Assembly: GCA_014377495.1 (NCBI GenBank)
Contig: JACMPN010000336.1
Span: forward strand, 1 to 36,577
DNA length: 36,577 nucleotides
Direction: 5' to 3'
Source of the DNA: Candidatus Sericytochromatia bacterium
Lineage (GTDB): Bacteria > Cyanobacteriota > Sericytochromatia > JACMPN01
The position numbers and the translations under genes are program-made. The notes beneath the pieces were generated by a model. That model searched no databases, was not told the origin of the DNA, and saw only the letters and a program-made list of their open reading frames with translations. Positions 7,835 to 16,100 of this stretch are shown piece by piece. Each line of letters begins with the position of its first letter. Position 1 is the first letter of the stretch.

Positions 7835-9613
7835 ATGCCCCATCTTTCCCCCGACGCCGTTCACCACATACTGGCAGGCACTGCCGACGGCAAATTCGCC
7901 AGTATCGTGCAGGCGGTCGCCAAACTGGACCAGTTGGATCACGCCTGGAAAGCGGAGGGCTCTGTCTATGTCTTGCGCAATGTCACCGTCGAAGGTTTGG
8001 CCCCTTTCATCAAACTCCCCGCATATCGGCAGAATTTGCGCCTGAACGTCACTTTTTCGGACTATGACACGTATCAGCAGGACTTGCTCGATCCCGCATC
8101 GAGATTTCATGAGTCGCGTCATGACCTGGTCGTCTTAGCCCTGTGGCTCGACACCTTGGCGATGGCATTTGATGGGCGGGACGCCCTGCAGGCCGAGGCT
8201 GTTTTTGATCACGTCCAGAACGTGGTGGCCCAGATCAAGCAGCACACGGATGCGCCCATCGCCATCAACACCTTTCTGCCGCCTTTCCACCACCAGGACG
8301 AGTGGTGTCCCTTGCCAGGCTTGGCTGCCTTAAACCAGCGCTTGCGGGACGCGGCCACCAGTGATGGCCAATTGCTGCTCGTCGACTTTGACCGCCTGCT
8401 TGGGACCATTGGGATGAAACAGGGACTTGATCGCCGCTACTGGTTTCGGTTCAAAGCCCCGGCGGGCCCGGCATTCTTGCAGGCGTGGGGCCGGAAGTTG
8501 GCCCAGGCCGTGGCCAGCCTGAAGGGTCTGAGTCGCAAGGTCTTGATTCTCGATTGTGACAACACCCTGTGGGGAGGCGTCATCGGTGAAGACGGACTGG
8601 CGGGCATCCAACTGAGTCCGCACGACTACCCCGGCAATGTTTACCATGCGTTTCAGCGTCAGGTCCTGGCACTCCAGCAGCAAGGCATTCTTTTGGCGCT
8701 GTGCAGCAAGAACAACGAAGACGACGTGTTTGCGGTGATGCGGGATCATCCGGACTGTATCATCCGACATGAGCATCTCGCCGGCTGGCGGATCAATTGG
8801 CAGGATAAGGCCGCTAATCTGATAGCCCTGGCTGAGGAGTTGCGGCTTGGTCTCGACAGTTTCGTTTTCATCGATGACAGCCCGACGGAATGTGACCGGA
8901 TCCGGCAGTCATTGCCGGAAGTAGCGGTTCTTCAGGTACCCTCAGCCATCCACGAGTTGCCATCCCTATTGCAGGAGTTTCAGGGCTTCATGACGCTGAC
9001 GCTGAGTGCCGAAGATCAAGTCCGCACCGAGCTTTATCAGCTCGAGAGGCAACGACGGCAGGTCTCTGCGCCGCATGGCGACTTGGCGGATTTTGTCGCT
9101 TCGTTGGCACTCAAGGCATCCATCGGGGAAGCCCGTATCGAGGAACTGGCCCGGGTTGCCCAGTTGACTCAGAAGACCAACCAATTCAATCTCACCACCC
9201 GCCGCTACAGCGAATCTGAAATTGGCCATCTGGCAGCTGATCCGGAAAGCCTCGTCCTGATTATGAAAGTGGCTGACACTTACGGTGAGTATGGTCTCAC
9301 CGGTGTCGCCATCGCCCGCCGTGAGAGCTCTGGGATCCACGTCGATACGTTTTTATTGAGTTGTCGCATCTTGGGTCGACAATTGGAAACGGTATTTCTG
9401 CGGGAGGTCCTGGCCCTTGCCGCAGGGCGCTGGGGGCCGCAGCCGGTGCGAGCCGAATTCATCCGCACGGCAAAAAACGACCAAGTCGCCACCTTCTTCG
9501 ACAACCATGCCTTTGTCCGCGACGGTGGGGACACACAACACCAGCATTATGTATTGCCGGAGCTGCCGATTCAGCCGCCGATCCCCTATATCACCGTTGT
9601 CAGGAGAGCTTGA
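7835..9613 (+). CDS. FkbH-like HAD-IIIC protein (glyceryl-ACP forming type)
   Basis: 592 residues from the ATG at 7835 (AAGG ten bases upstream); a longer in-frame start at 7739 would add 32 residues with no family similarity. An N-terminal SGNH-like region (~1-220) precedes the HAD core LDCDNTLWGGVIGEDGL with nucleophile pair Asp240 and Asp242, then LCSKNNEDD, VFIDDSPTECDRIR, and a C-terminal acyltransferase-like part (TNQFNLTTRRYS, YGEYGLTG). This order defines the FkbH family, which loads a three-carbon glyceryl unit from 1,3-bisphosphoglycerate onto an ACP. The adjacent ACP gene, two bases downstream, is its expected partner. The final product is unknown. Confidence 0.92.
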   Translation: MPHLSPDAVHHILAGTADGKFASIVQAVAKLDQLDHAWKAEGSVYVLRNVTVEGLAPFIKLPAYRQNLRLNVTFSDYDTYQQDLLDPASRFHESRHDLVVLALWLDTLAMAFDGRDALQAEAVFDHVQNVVAQIKQHTDAPIAINTFLPPFHHQDEWCPLPGLAALNQRLRDAATSDGQLLLVDFDRLLGTIGMKQGLDRRYWFRFKAPAGPAFLQAWGRKLAQAVASLKGLSRKVLILDCDNTLWGGVIGEDGLAGIQLSPHDYPGNVYHAFQRQVLALQQQGILLALCSKNNEDDVFAVMRDHPDCIIRHEHLAGWRINWQDKAANLIALAEELRLGLDSFVFIDDSPTECDRIRQSLPEVAVLQVPSAIHELPSLLQEFQGFMTLTLSAEDQVRTELYQLERQRRQVSAPHGDLADFVASLALKASIGEARIEELARVAQLTQKTNQFNLTTRRYSESEIGHLAADPESLVLIMKVADTYGEYGLTGVAIARRESSGIHVDTFLLSCRILGRQLETVFLREVLALAAGRWGPQPVRAEFIRTAKNDQVATFFDNHAFVRDGGDTQHQHYVLPELPIQPPIPYITVVRRA

Positions 9614-9615
9614 GC

Positions 9616-9843
9616 ATGGAACAGCGCATCAAACAGGTAATGGCCGCCATCTTGGACGTTGACGCAGCGGTCATTGGCAACGATTCATCGCCGAAAACAA
9701 TCGGCAGTTGGGACTCACTGCGGCACATGAACCTGATTCTGGGCTTGGAAGACGAATTCGGTGTGCAGTTCGGCGATGATCAGTTTGCCGAACTAACCTC
9801 GTATCACCGCATCCTCATGGCACTGACCAACCTCGTATCCTGA
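9616..9843 (+). CDS. Acyl carrier protein, partner of FkbH
   Basis: 75 residues. The phosphopantetheine attachment site is WDSLRHMNL, with Ser34. The flanking helices (start MEQRIKQVMAAILDV, end YHRILMALTNLV) give normal four-helix ACP length. The start has AGGAG nine bases upstream and lies two bases after the FkbH stop, so both are read from one message. Discrete ACPs of this kind accept glyceryl or other short acyl units from FkbH. It is not the fatty-acid ACP by its D-S-L context and acidic content, though that is a judgement. A hairpin follows the stop. Confidence 0.93.
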   Translation: MEQRIKQVMAAILDVDAAVIGNDSSPKTIGSWDSLRHMNLILGLEDEFGVQFGDDQFAELTSYHRILMALTNLVS

Positions 9844-9845
9844 GT

Positions 9846-9890
9846 TGCCAGCGGCGTCACCGGAATCACCTCGGCACCGCTGGCAGGTTT
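9846..9890 (+). terminator. Hairpin after the ACP gene
   Basis: TGCCAGCGG (9846-9854) pairs perfectly with CCGCTGGCA (9877-9885), followed by GGTTT. The U-tract is short, so termination is likely but not certain. The gene beyond converges from the other strand. Confidence 0.55.
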
Positions 9891-9916
9891 ACCCGATGAC
9901 AGACTTTCGGATTCCG

Positions 9917-10654
9917 TCATTCGCCGTCATCTGGTCGGATCGCCTCGATGAGCCAGTAGGCGGGTTTGCTCATGGGCATGATCCGCCGATGGACGGCCAA
10001 CTCCAACCATGTGCCCAACGTGCCCAGCCGTCGCAACTGGGGCCAGCAGACGATGGGATACACATCCAGGACGTTAAAGCCCGCCGCCGAGACATCCTGA
10101 CGCAACTCATCTGCCGTCCAACGCCGATAGTAAAGTGCCCCCCCGATCAGACCTTCCTGCGGGACGTTCGCAGCAAAGACCCAGCTCGGATAGGCGTAAA
10201 CCTCGATGAACAATCGGCCGCCCGGCTTGAGGATCCGCCGGAACTCATTCAGGGCCGTGACGCGTCCTTCCGGGCTGACGTGTTGGTAGGCTTGCAAACT
10301 GATGACTTTGTCCACACTGGCGGTTTCCAGGCGCAGCGGCTGCGACATGTCCGCCACCAAAGGGGTCACCCGATCCCCCCAAACCGCCTGACGGCATTTC
10401 TCCCGCACGATATCGACACTGACCGACGAAAAGTCCCCTGCGTATAAGTGACTGACGAGCGGCGCAATCACGGAAACCAAACGTCCGGTACCACAGCCGA
10501 TATCGGCAACCGAGTCCTGTGGTTGCAATGCGAACCGCCCGAGCAGTTCACGCATTTCCACATCGGCCCACCAGCCACGGCTGGCATACCAAGCGTCAAA
10601 GTCAGCTGCCGCAGAGTCCCGCAAGGCAATCTGTGAACGGTCAATTTCAGGCAT
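9917..10654 (-). CDS. Class I SAM-dependent methyltransferase
   Basis: 245 residues. SAM-binding motif I is VADIGCGTGR (residues 49-58), with a DFSS acidic loop following the second strand and ADMSQPLRL as the adenine-contacting loop, then ISLQAYQHV and EFRRILKPGGRLFIEVY as the post-motif strands. The N-terminus (DFDAWYASRGWWADVEM) and C-terminus (CWPQLRRLGTLG..AYWLIEA) are shared almost segment for segment with the next methyltransferase upstream, so the two are paralogues. It is probably the last gene of the MoxR-FemAB-methyltransferase unit, after a 91 bp gap. The substrate is unknown. Confidence 0.88.
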   Translation of the reverse strand: MPEIDRSQIALRDSAAADFDAWYASRGWWADVEMRELLGRFALQPQDSVADIGCGTGRLVSVIAPLVSHLYAGDFSSVSVDIVREKCRQAVWGDRVTPLVADMSQPLRLETASVDKVISLQAYQHVSPEGRVTALNEFRRILKPGGRLFIEVYAYPSWVFAANVPQEGLIGGALYYRRWTADELRQDVSAAGFNVLDVYPIVCWPQLRRLGTLGTWLELAVHRRIMPMSKPAYWLIEAIRPDDGE

Positions 10655-10745
10655 CGGAAACCCTTCTAATCGTATCGCTGCCGAACATCACAGGCGCTAG
10701 TTCGACGTTCAACCGCATGTCCCTGTCACAGCGACGGTGGCCAAT

Positions 10746-11489
10746 TCACACGGATTTCGCCTCGACAAGCCAATAAGCCGAGCGCCACACGGGCAGATAG
10801 CCGAGATGTGCGGCCATCTCAACCTGCTTCCCCAGAGAGCCGGCACGCCGCAACTGTGGCCAACACACCATCGGAGCCAAGCGTTCCACACTTAGTCCTG
10901 CCTCAGCCAACTCCTGCCGTATTTCGTCTGCCTGCCATTGGCGGAAGTAGAGGGTATCACTCAAAACCCCCTCTGCCGGAGTCCCGGATGAAAACACCCA
11001 ACTGGGATACGCGTAAACGACCAAGGTCAGTCGGCCCTGTGGCCTCAGGACACGCCGAAACTCGGCCAAGGCCACTTGCCGGCCGGCCGGGTCCACGTGC
11101 TGAAACGCTTGCAGGCTGATGATCCGATCCACCGACGCATCGGACAGACCGCATGGCTGAGCCATATCGGCTGCAAATGCCTCAACCTTGCTGCCCCATG
11201 GGGCAGCAAGGCACTTGGCTTTCAACACTTCGATGCTGGCTGGCGAGTAGTCCGTGGCGATCACTTTGGCGACCTGCGGCGCAAGGAAAGGGATCAGTCG
11301 TCCCGTCCCACAGCCGGCATCCCAGACGACCTCGTCCCGGCGCAGGGACAGGCCGTGCATCAATTCCGCAATCTCCACTTCAGCCCACCAGCCACGTTGG
11401 GCAATCCACGCATCATAGGTCGTGGCATTGGCCTCACGCTCCCGCAGTTGTCGTGCCGCCAGTTCCGCCGCACCAATTTCCTCCGTCAT
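10746..11489 (-). CDS. Class I SAM-dependent methyltransferase, paralogue of its neighbour
   Basis: 247 residues from the ATG at 11489, chosen because AGAGGAG lies five bases upstream and the ATG overlaps the FemAB-like stop as ATGA. Motif I is VWDAGCGTGR ending at residue 64; ADMAQPCGL, ISLQAFQHV and EFRRVLRPQGRLTLVVYAY follow. The YDAWIAQRGWWAEVE start and CWPQLRRAGSLG..AYWLVEA end match the downstream paralogue. The pair likely arose by tandem duplication. Position in the operon with a FemAB-like transferase suggests methylation of a surface glycan, peptide or lipid intermediate, but no residue defines the substrate. Confidence 0.88.
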   Translation of the reverse strand: MTEEIGAAELAARQLREREANATTYDAWIAQRGWWAEVEIAELMHGLSLRRDEVVWDAGCGTGRLIPFLAPQVAKVIATDYSPASIEVLKAKCLAAPWGSKVEAFAADMAQPCGLSDASVDRIISLQAFQHVDPAGRQVALAEFRRVLRPQGRLTLVVYAYPSWVFSSGTPAEGVLSDTLYFRQWQADEIRQELAEAGLSVERLAPMVCWPQLRRAGSLGKQVEMAAHLGYLPVWRSAYWLVEAKSV

Positions 11490-12502
11490 TGCGACTCCTC
11501 TTGACCCATCGCTTGCTCCCTTCCCCGTAATTGACGCCTGACCCAAGTCCAGGTGCCGAGTGCCAGAGGTTGCACGACTCGTTCTCGCTCGGTCAGGAAG
11601 CGGACTTCGCGACCACCCCACCCCCGCTTGAAGAAGGCGATCCCATCCTCCGCATCCGGCAATCCACCCAGGTCAAATACGCTGCAACCAAGCGCCTTGG
11701 CATGACGCATCACGGACCAGAAGACGTCGTACAACGCTGGCCCTTCGAACTGGGGGTCCGTGGCCCCGTACAGGTAGTGGACTGTGCGCGCCCCCCGCGC
11801 AAACACCCCGCCACCGACGACGCGATCTCCCTGCCGGGTCAGGGCCAGCCAGGCGAGGCCCGAGCCCAGCAGCGCCTTACACCAATCCGTCTGCGGTTGA
11901 CCGTAGCCTTTTTGAGACGCCGCCGTACCGTGCATGACCAGATAGGAGGCCAGATCGTCTGCCGTCCCAAATTCCGTACTCAGACCGGCGTTTCCCGCCT
12001 TCTTGATCATCCGGCGGGTCAATGTCCGAAACCCAGCCAGCATGTCGGCTTCAGACCCACTCACATCGCACCGGATCGTTTGCTGATGCAGTTCGGCCGG
12101 GGCCGGAGCAAACCCCAGATCAGCCAACCCGGAAGCAGCGGTGAGTGCGGGCAGTGGTAAATGAGGATCGACCCGCAGACTCATCGGTTGCAAACCCGGC
12201 GGAAAAAGTGCGAGCAACTGGTGCAAACCAGCGACCAAGCTTGTCTCGTCGACTGCCCACGGTCCCCGGGTCACCGCCAAGCGGGGCGGCCAGGGCCATG
12301 ACTTTCTGACCTGAACAGCGGCACCGAAGACCAACTCCCGATCCTGCCAACCCGTGACAAACCGGAGTTCCTGACCATGGCAGTGAGCCCGATCGATTGC
12401 CAACTGGCGATGCTGAAACGGATGGAGATCCATCCGTTTCCAGGCTTCGTCCCAGGCTGCAGCCTCCAGGCCAGTCAGCGTGTCATGCCAGACGAGTTTC
12501 AT
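11486..12502 (-). CDS. FemAB/GNAT-like aminoacyl- or acyltransferase
   Basis: 338 residues. The C-terminal half has the FemAB/GNAT pattern: YLYGATD (243-249), YDVFWSVMRHAKALG, FDLGG (276-280) and IAFFKRGWGG (288-297). The N-terminal half is a second, weaker GNAT-like domain (FVTGWQDRELVFGAAV). Family members transfer amino acids from tRNA to peptidoglycan stems or act in polysaccharide and exosortase-type clusters. It overlaps both the MoxR gene upstream and the methyltransferase downstream by four bases (ATGA), so these three are translationally coupled. Whether it acts on peptidoglycan or on a capsule-like glycan cannot be decided here. Confidence 0.8.
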   Translation of the reverse strand: MKLVWHDTLTGLEAAAWDEAWKRMDLHPFQHRQLAIDRAHCHGQELRFVTGWQDRELVFGAAVQVRKSWPWPPRLAVTRGPWAVDETSLVAGLHQLLALFPPGLQPMSLRVDPHLPLPALTAASGLADLGFAPAPAELHQQTIRCDVSGSEADMLAGFRTLTRRMIKKAGNAGLSTEFGTADDLASYLVMHGTAASQKGYGQPQTDWCKALLGSGLAWLALTRQGDRVVGGGVFARGARTVHYLYGATDPQFEGPALYDVFWSVMRHAKALGCSVFDLGGLPDAEDGIAFFKRGWGGREVRFLTERERVVQPLALGTWTWVRRQLRGREQAMGQEESQ

Positions 12503-13425
12503 GCGTGAACCGACACCTGCCCCAGCACATCGGTGAGCACCGCCGTCGGCGTCGCCCCACCCCGGGCCTTCACCCGGTGGCGCAATCCGGCCACGAAGAC
12601 GGCCTGGATATCGTCCGGCAGCACATGCTCCCGCCCGGCAATCAGCGCCCAGGCCTGGGCCAACTGCAGCACACTGACGGTTGCCCGAGGGCTGGCACCG
12701 AGCACCAGGCGATCATCCTGTCGTGTCGCCTGCATCAGCCGCACGAGGTACCCACGCAGTTCGACACTGGCATGGACCCGATGGGCAACAGCCTGCAGTT
12801 CGGCCAACTCGGCGACCGTCATCACCGGCGTCAGTTCCTGCGGCCCTGCATGCCCCACGTGACGGGCCAACATCTCCGTCTCGTCGGCGACCGACGGATA
12901 ACCCAGGCTGAGACTGACGGCGAACCGGTCAACCTGCGACTCGGGCAGCGGAAAGGTCCCCTGGGTTTCCACCGGATTTTGCGTGGCGATGACGAAAAAG
13001 GGATGGGGCAGCGGCCGGGTCACCCCTTCGATGGTCACCTGCCGCTCTTCCATGGCCTCCAGCAACGCCGACTGGGTACGGGGCGTGGCCCGATTGACTT
13101 CATCGGCGAGCAGGCAATGGCAAAACACGGGGCCCGGCTGAAAGGTGAACACGCTCTGGCGCTGGTCGTAGATCGACGCGCCCGTGACGTCACTGGGCAA
13201 CAGGTCCGGGGTGAACTGCACCCGACGGAAGTCCGCAGACAGGGAACGGGCCAGGGCCTTGGCGAGTATCGTCTTGCCGACGCCGGGGACGTCCTCCAAC
13301 AGAACGTGACCGCCGGCGATCAGGGCGGCGATGACCAGCGTGGCCGCCGTCTCTTTGCCGACGACGACCTTGGAGATGTTATGCAACAGGGCGAGAGCCT
13401 GAGGATGCTGGGCAGTGGCGCTCAC
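12499..13425 (-). CDS. MoxR-family AAA+ ATPase
   Basis: 308 residues from the GTG at 13425, preferred because GGGAG lies six bases upstream; an ATG at 13476 would add 17 residues but has no ribosome-binding site. Walker A VPGVGKT is at residues 46-52, Walker B LLADEVNRA at 105-113, and a sensor ATQNPVETQG follows, with the typical FTPDLLPSDVTG and LPESQVDRF segments. MoxR ATPases act as chaperone-like assemblers of protein complexes, usually beside DUF58 and VWA genes. Those partners are absent here; instead it leads an operon with a FemAB-like transferase and methyltransferases. The role is therefore open. Confidence 0.93.
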   Translation of the reverse strand: MSATAQHPQALALLHNISKVVVGKETAATLVIAALIAGGHVLLEDVPGVGKTILAKALARSLSADFRRVQFTPDLLPSDVTGASIYDQRQSVFTFQPGPVFCHCLLADEVNRATPRTQSALLEAMEERQVTIEGVTRPLPHPFFVIATQNPVETQGTFPLPESQVDRFAVSLSLGYPSVADETEMLARHVGHAGPQELTPVMTVAELAELQAVAHRVHASVELRGYLVRLMQATRQDDRLVLGASPRATVSVLQLAQAWALIAGREHVLPDDIQAVFVAGLRHRVKARGGATPTAVLTDVLGQVSVHA

Positions 13426-13565
13426 AAAGAACTCCCGATCCACGAACAAGGCGGCGACAGGCTCCCATGGTACCATGAGGCCCGGCCAGCGCCGGAAAAG
13501 CGGCCGTCACACCACTGACCACGCCGCAATGGCCGACCGGCCGAGCCGATGGGAAACCGACAACC

Positions 13566-14867
13566 GTGATCCGCCGCCTGTTCTCCCTCCTCGACCCCTT
13601 CCTGCTGCTGCTGTTGGTGGCCCGCGAAGTTTGGCGCAGTCGCCGGCACGGCACAGCACCGGCCACGCTGGCCGGACACATCATCCTGTCGATCGTGAAG
13701 TTCGTCCCGGATGGCACGGCCCTGACCGCCGATCAACTCGACGTGCAGACCCTGAAAGGGGTGTTCCAGCGCGTGCTTTCACTGTCACTGAGTGATTCAC
13801 GCCAAACAATCCAGCGCTCGGAACCTGCCCCCGGCATCCATTACATGGACGTGCCCCTGCACCCGGCAAACGGACTGGCCCGACGGGGCCTCCGCCGGTC
13901 GGCAGCACTGGCCGGCCTCAGCCAGGTGCGGCAGGAACTGGAGACGGCCATCGCCGCCGGTCGGTACGGGACGGTCACGGCACACGATCCCCACCTGCTC
14001 GGCCTCCTGGGTGTCGCCATCGCCTGCCGCACGGGCGTGCCGCTGATCCTGCACCTGAACAGCAACTTCGACAACAAGTTCGCCCAGACCGGCAAAGTCA
14101 GCTTTCCCTGGGCCCACTGGCGCTGGATGGAGCGCCGCATCGAGCACTTCGTCATGGCCCGGGCCTCCGTCATCGTGGCCGACCGGCACTACTACCGGAC
14201 CAGTGGCTTCGTGCCCGCCCGATACCATCACAAGTACCGCACCGTCGGCGTCTTCCCGCCGCTCGTCGTCAATGCCGAGCGCGGCCCGAGCCGGGTTGAA
14301 CTGCTCAAGCGCTGGTCGCTACCCGATCGCCCCGTCCTCGTTTACGTGGGCCGCCTGCATCCACACAAATTGGCCGAGGATCTGATCCCCTTCGCCCTGC
14401 AACTGGCCAAGTCCGGTTCTGACTGGACTTTCGTATTGGCCGGCGACGGGCCGCTGCGGGGGGCAATGGAGGCAGCCGCCATGCCATTGGGCGATCGGAT
14501 CCGCTTCCTGGGCAACCAGACTCCCGACGCGGTGGCCGACCTGTTCCGTCTGGCGCACTTCGTCGTCGCCACCCATGGCGGGGTCACCTTGGTCGAGGCC
14601 GCCACGGCGGCAAAGGCGACACTGGCCTATGACTATGACTGGATGCCCGAGTTCATCACCGACGGGACAAACGGGGCCCTCGTGACTGTTCGCGACGTGA
14701 CGGCCCTGGCAGCGGTGGCGGCAGGCTGGCTGGCCCAGCCGGAGATACCCGCCCGCCTGGGTCGTGCCGCTCGCGAGACCGTACAGCGGCATTATCAGCG
14801 AGGCAGTGCCTTGCGCCATGAAGGCGATGTCTACCGGGCCCTGCAGCCCAGTCCCCCGAGCCCATAG
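13566..14867 (+). CDS. Family 4 (GT-B) glycosyltransferase
   Basis: 433 residues with a GTG start. The N-terminus is hydrophobic (LLDPFLLLLLV) and may associate with the membrane. The first Rossmann half includes TAHDPHLLGLLGVAIA, and the C-terminal donor-binding half has VYVGRLHPHK, LAGDGPLRG and the region GGVTLVEAATAAKATLAYD, which corresponds to the E-x7-E donor motif, with Glu present only at the first site as far as I can see. This places it in the GT4 group. It is divergent from the MoxR operon. The sugar and acceptor are unknown; role in surface glycan assembly is an inference from context. Confidence 0.86.
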   Translation: MIRRLFSLLDPFLLLLLVAREVWRSRRHGTAPATLAGHIILSIVKFVPDGTALTADQLDVQTLKGVFQRVLSLSLSDSRQTIQRSEPAPGIHYMDVPLHPANGLARRGLRRSAALAGLSQVRQELETAIAAGRYGTVTAHDPHLLGLLGVAIACRTGVPLILHLNSNFDNKFAQTGKVSFPWAHWRWMERRIEHFVMARASVIVADRHYYRTSGFVPARYHHKYRTVGVFPPLVVNAERGPSRVELLKRWSLPDRPVLVYVGRLHPHKLAEDLIPFALQLAKSGSDWTFVLAGDGPLRGAMEAAAMPLGDRIRFLGNQTPDAVADLFRLAHFVVATHGGVTLVEAATAAKATLAYDYDWMPEFITDGTNGALVTVRDVTALAAVAAGWLAQPEIPARLGRAARETVQRHYQRGSALRHEGDVYRALQPSPPSP

Positions 14868-14946
14868 CCCGAACCCCGATGCATTGCCGGGGGCGTTCCT
14901 GGGTATAACGAGAAAAGCGGTGTGAAAAACGGAGGGACGTGCGGGC

Positions 14947-15834
14947 ATGGCCCAGGAAAATCCAGACGCACACGGCGACGAGGCCTGGGTCCAGGACTCG
15001 GCAGCGTCAGCGCCTGCCCGGGCGCCTGCGGGACGCATCACCTCGACGGCGTCGGTAGACGATGCCGCACCGCGGAGCCGGACGGATGCCGGCCGGATGT
15101 TGCGTCGCCCTGCGCCTGTCCCGCTGAGCAAAGAAGAGCGGGAAGCGCTGCTGGTTGCCCGCACCGAAGAAGTCTCCCAAATGCTCAAAGGGGTCAGCGC
15201 CCAGTTGAGCGACATCCAAAATGAAGCGGCCCGCAGCGTCAGCCGCATCGCAGACTCCGCGCATCTGATGGCGGCGACGGCCGGCCAACGTTTCCTGGCG
15301 GTTCTGGCCTATCCCTTTTTGATGTTGCTCAAGCTGATCCTGTTTCCCCTGTCGGTCGTCCAACGCATCCTCGGGCGCTTTGCCCCGACCCGGCACTATG
15401 ACGACGGCGAAACCGTCCACGACTGGGACGAGGAAACCGCCGAAAAGTCCGAGCCGGAACAACTCGCCACGTTCAATGACATGCTGGAACTGAACGTGAT
15501 CTTCATGGACAACCAGCGCGTACCCCTGTATTCCCAGGCCCAGACCCGCGGCACCGGGCGCCTCGGCCGGCTGGAAGAGCAGTTCATCGTCGACAATGCC
15601 ATGCAGGCCATCCGCGAGTGCTCCGAATTCACCGCCGATCTGCCGACGCCCGCCACGGGCCAGTACGCCAACGAACCGATCCGGAACATCATGGATGGCG
15701 TACAACCCCGTGATGTCGGCCGCTTTCTGGCCTTCGTCAAAGCCTTCCCGGGCAAATACATCGGCAAGACCTGGAAGGTCTCGGAGACCTTCGCCACCTG
15801 GCTGCTGAACAATGCGCCGGGTTCCCAGGGCTAG
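14947..15834 (+). CDS. Unrecognised protein with one central hydrophobic segment
   Basis: 295 residues; GGAGGG lies about ten bases before the ATG. I do not recognise a family. The N-terminal ~60 residues are low-complexity, rich in Ala, Asp and Arg. A predicted helix (KEEREALLVARTEEVSQML..) follows, then a hydrophobic stretch at about residues 117-140 (FLAVLAYPFLMLLKLILFPL), which could be one membrane helix or hairpin. The C-terminal ~150 residues are acidic, then mixed (LEEQFIVDNAMQAIRECSEF). There is no signal peptide at the extreme N-terminus. A terminator follows nine bases after the stop, so it is a single-gene unit or the end of one. Confidence 0.75.
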   Translation: MAQENPDAHGDEAWVQDSAASAPARAPAGRITSTASVDDAAPRSRTDAGRMLRRPAPVPLSKEEREALLVARTEEVSQMLKGVSAQLSDIQNEAARSVSRIADSAHLMAATAGQRFLAVLAYPFLMLLKLILFPLSVVQRILGRFAPTRHYDDGETVHDWDEETAEKSEPEQLATFNDMLELNVIFMDNQRVPLYSQAQTRGTGRLGRLEEQFIVDNAMQAIRECSEFTADLPTPATGQYANEPIRNIMDGVQPRDVGRFLAFVKAFPGKYIGKTWKVSETFATWLLNNAPGSQG

Positions 15835-15843
15835 GACACGTCG

Positions 15844-15865
15844 AGACGGTCCGTGACCGTCTTTT
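15844..15865 (+). terminator. Intrinsic terminator after the 295-residue protein gene
   Basis: AGACGGT (15844-15850) pairs with ACCGTCT (15856-15862) across a five-base loop, followed by TTT. It separates this gene from the promoter that starts four bases later. Confidence 0.75.
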
Positions 15866-15868
15866 GAT

Positions 15869-15897
15869 TTGTCAAAGCCAGGCCAGCCCGCTACAGT
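15869..15897 (+). promoter_or_regulatory. Sigma-70-type promoter for the small-protein/lipoprotein pair
   Basis: TTGTCA (15869-15874), 17 bp spacer, TACAGT (15892-15897). Both boxes match consensus at four or five positions and the spacing is ideal. It lies directly behind a terminator and ~55 bp before the next start. Confidence 0.6.
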
Positions 15898-15953
15898 GAA
15901 GATGCCCAGGCACGCGCAGAGCGCCGCCGGCCAACCGATCCAGGTACCGATCG

Positions 15954-16100
15954 ATGAAATCCCTTGTGATTGCCTTGTTTGTGGCGGTCGGCATTTTTTC
16001 CTGCCTGACCCGTCCCACCCTGAAAAACCTGCTCACCATCCGGCGGCGTCCGACGCCACCGGTGCGTGCGTTGGCCACGGCCCGGCGGCGGCGCTCATGA
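15954..16100 (+). CDS. 48-residue small membrane protein, coupled to the lipoprotein
   Basis: The frame begins ATG at 15954 and runs 48 codons to a TGA at 16098-16100 that overlaps the ATG of the lipoprotein gene (ATGA). The N-terminus MKSLVIALFVAVGIFSC is a clear hydrophobic segment, possibly a signal anchor or, with Cys17, a poor lipobox. The remainder is strongly basic, ending ARRRRS. I know no family for it. The four-base overlap, the upstream promoter and the N-terminus typical of membrane insertion support it as real. It may serve mainly to couple translation of the lipoprotein. Confidence 0.55.
   Translation: MKSLVIALFVAVGIFSCLTRPTLKNLLTIRRRPTPPVRALATARRRRS

Noticed and set aside
13988..14010. 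CCCACCTGCTCGG, resembling box 1 of the repeat element
   Set aside because: Inside the GT4 coding sequence with no hairpin or box 2 following.
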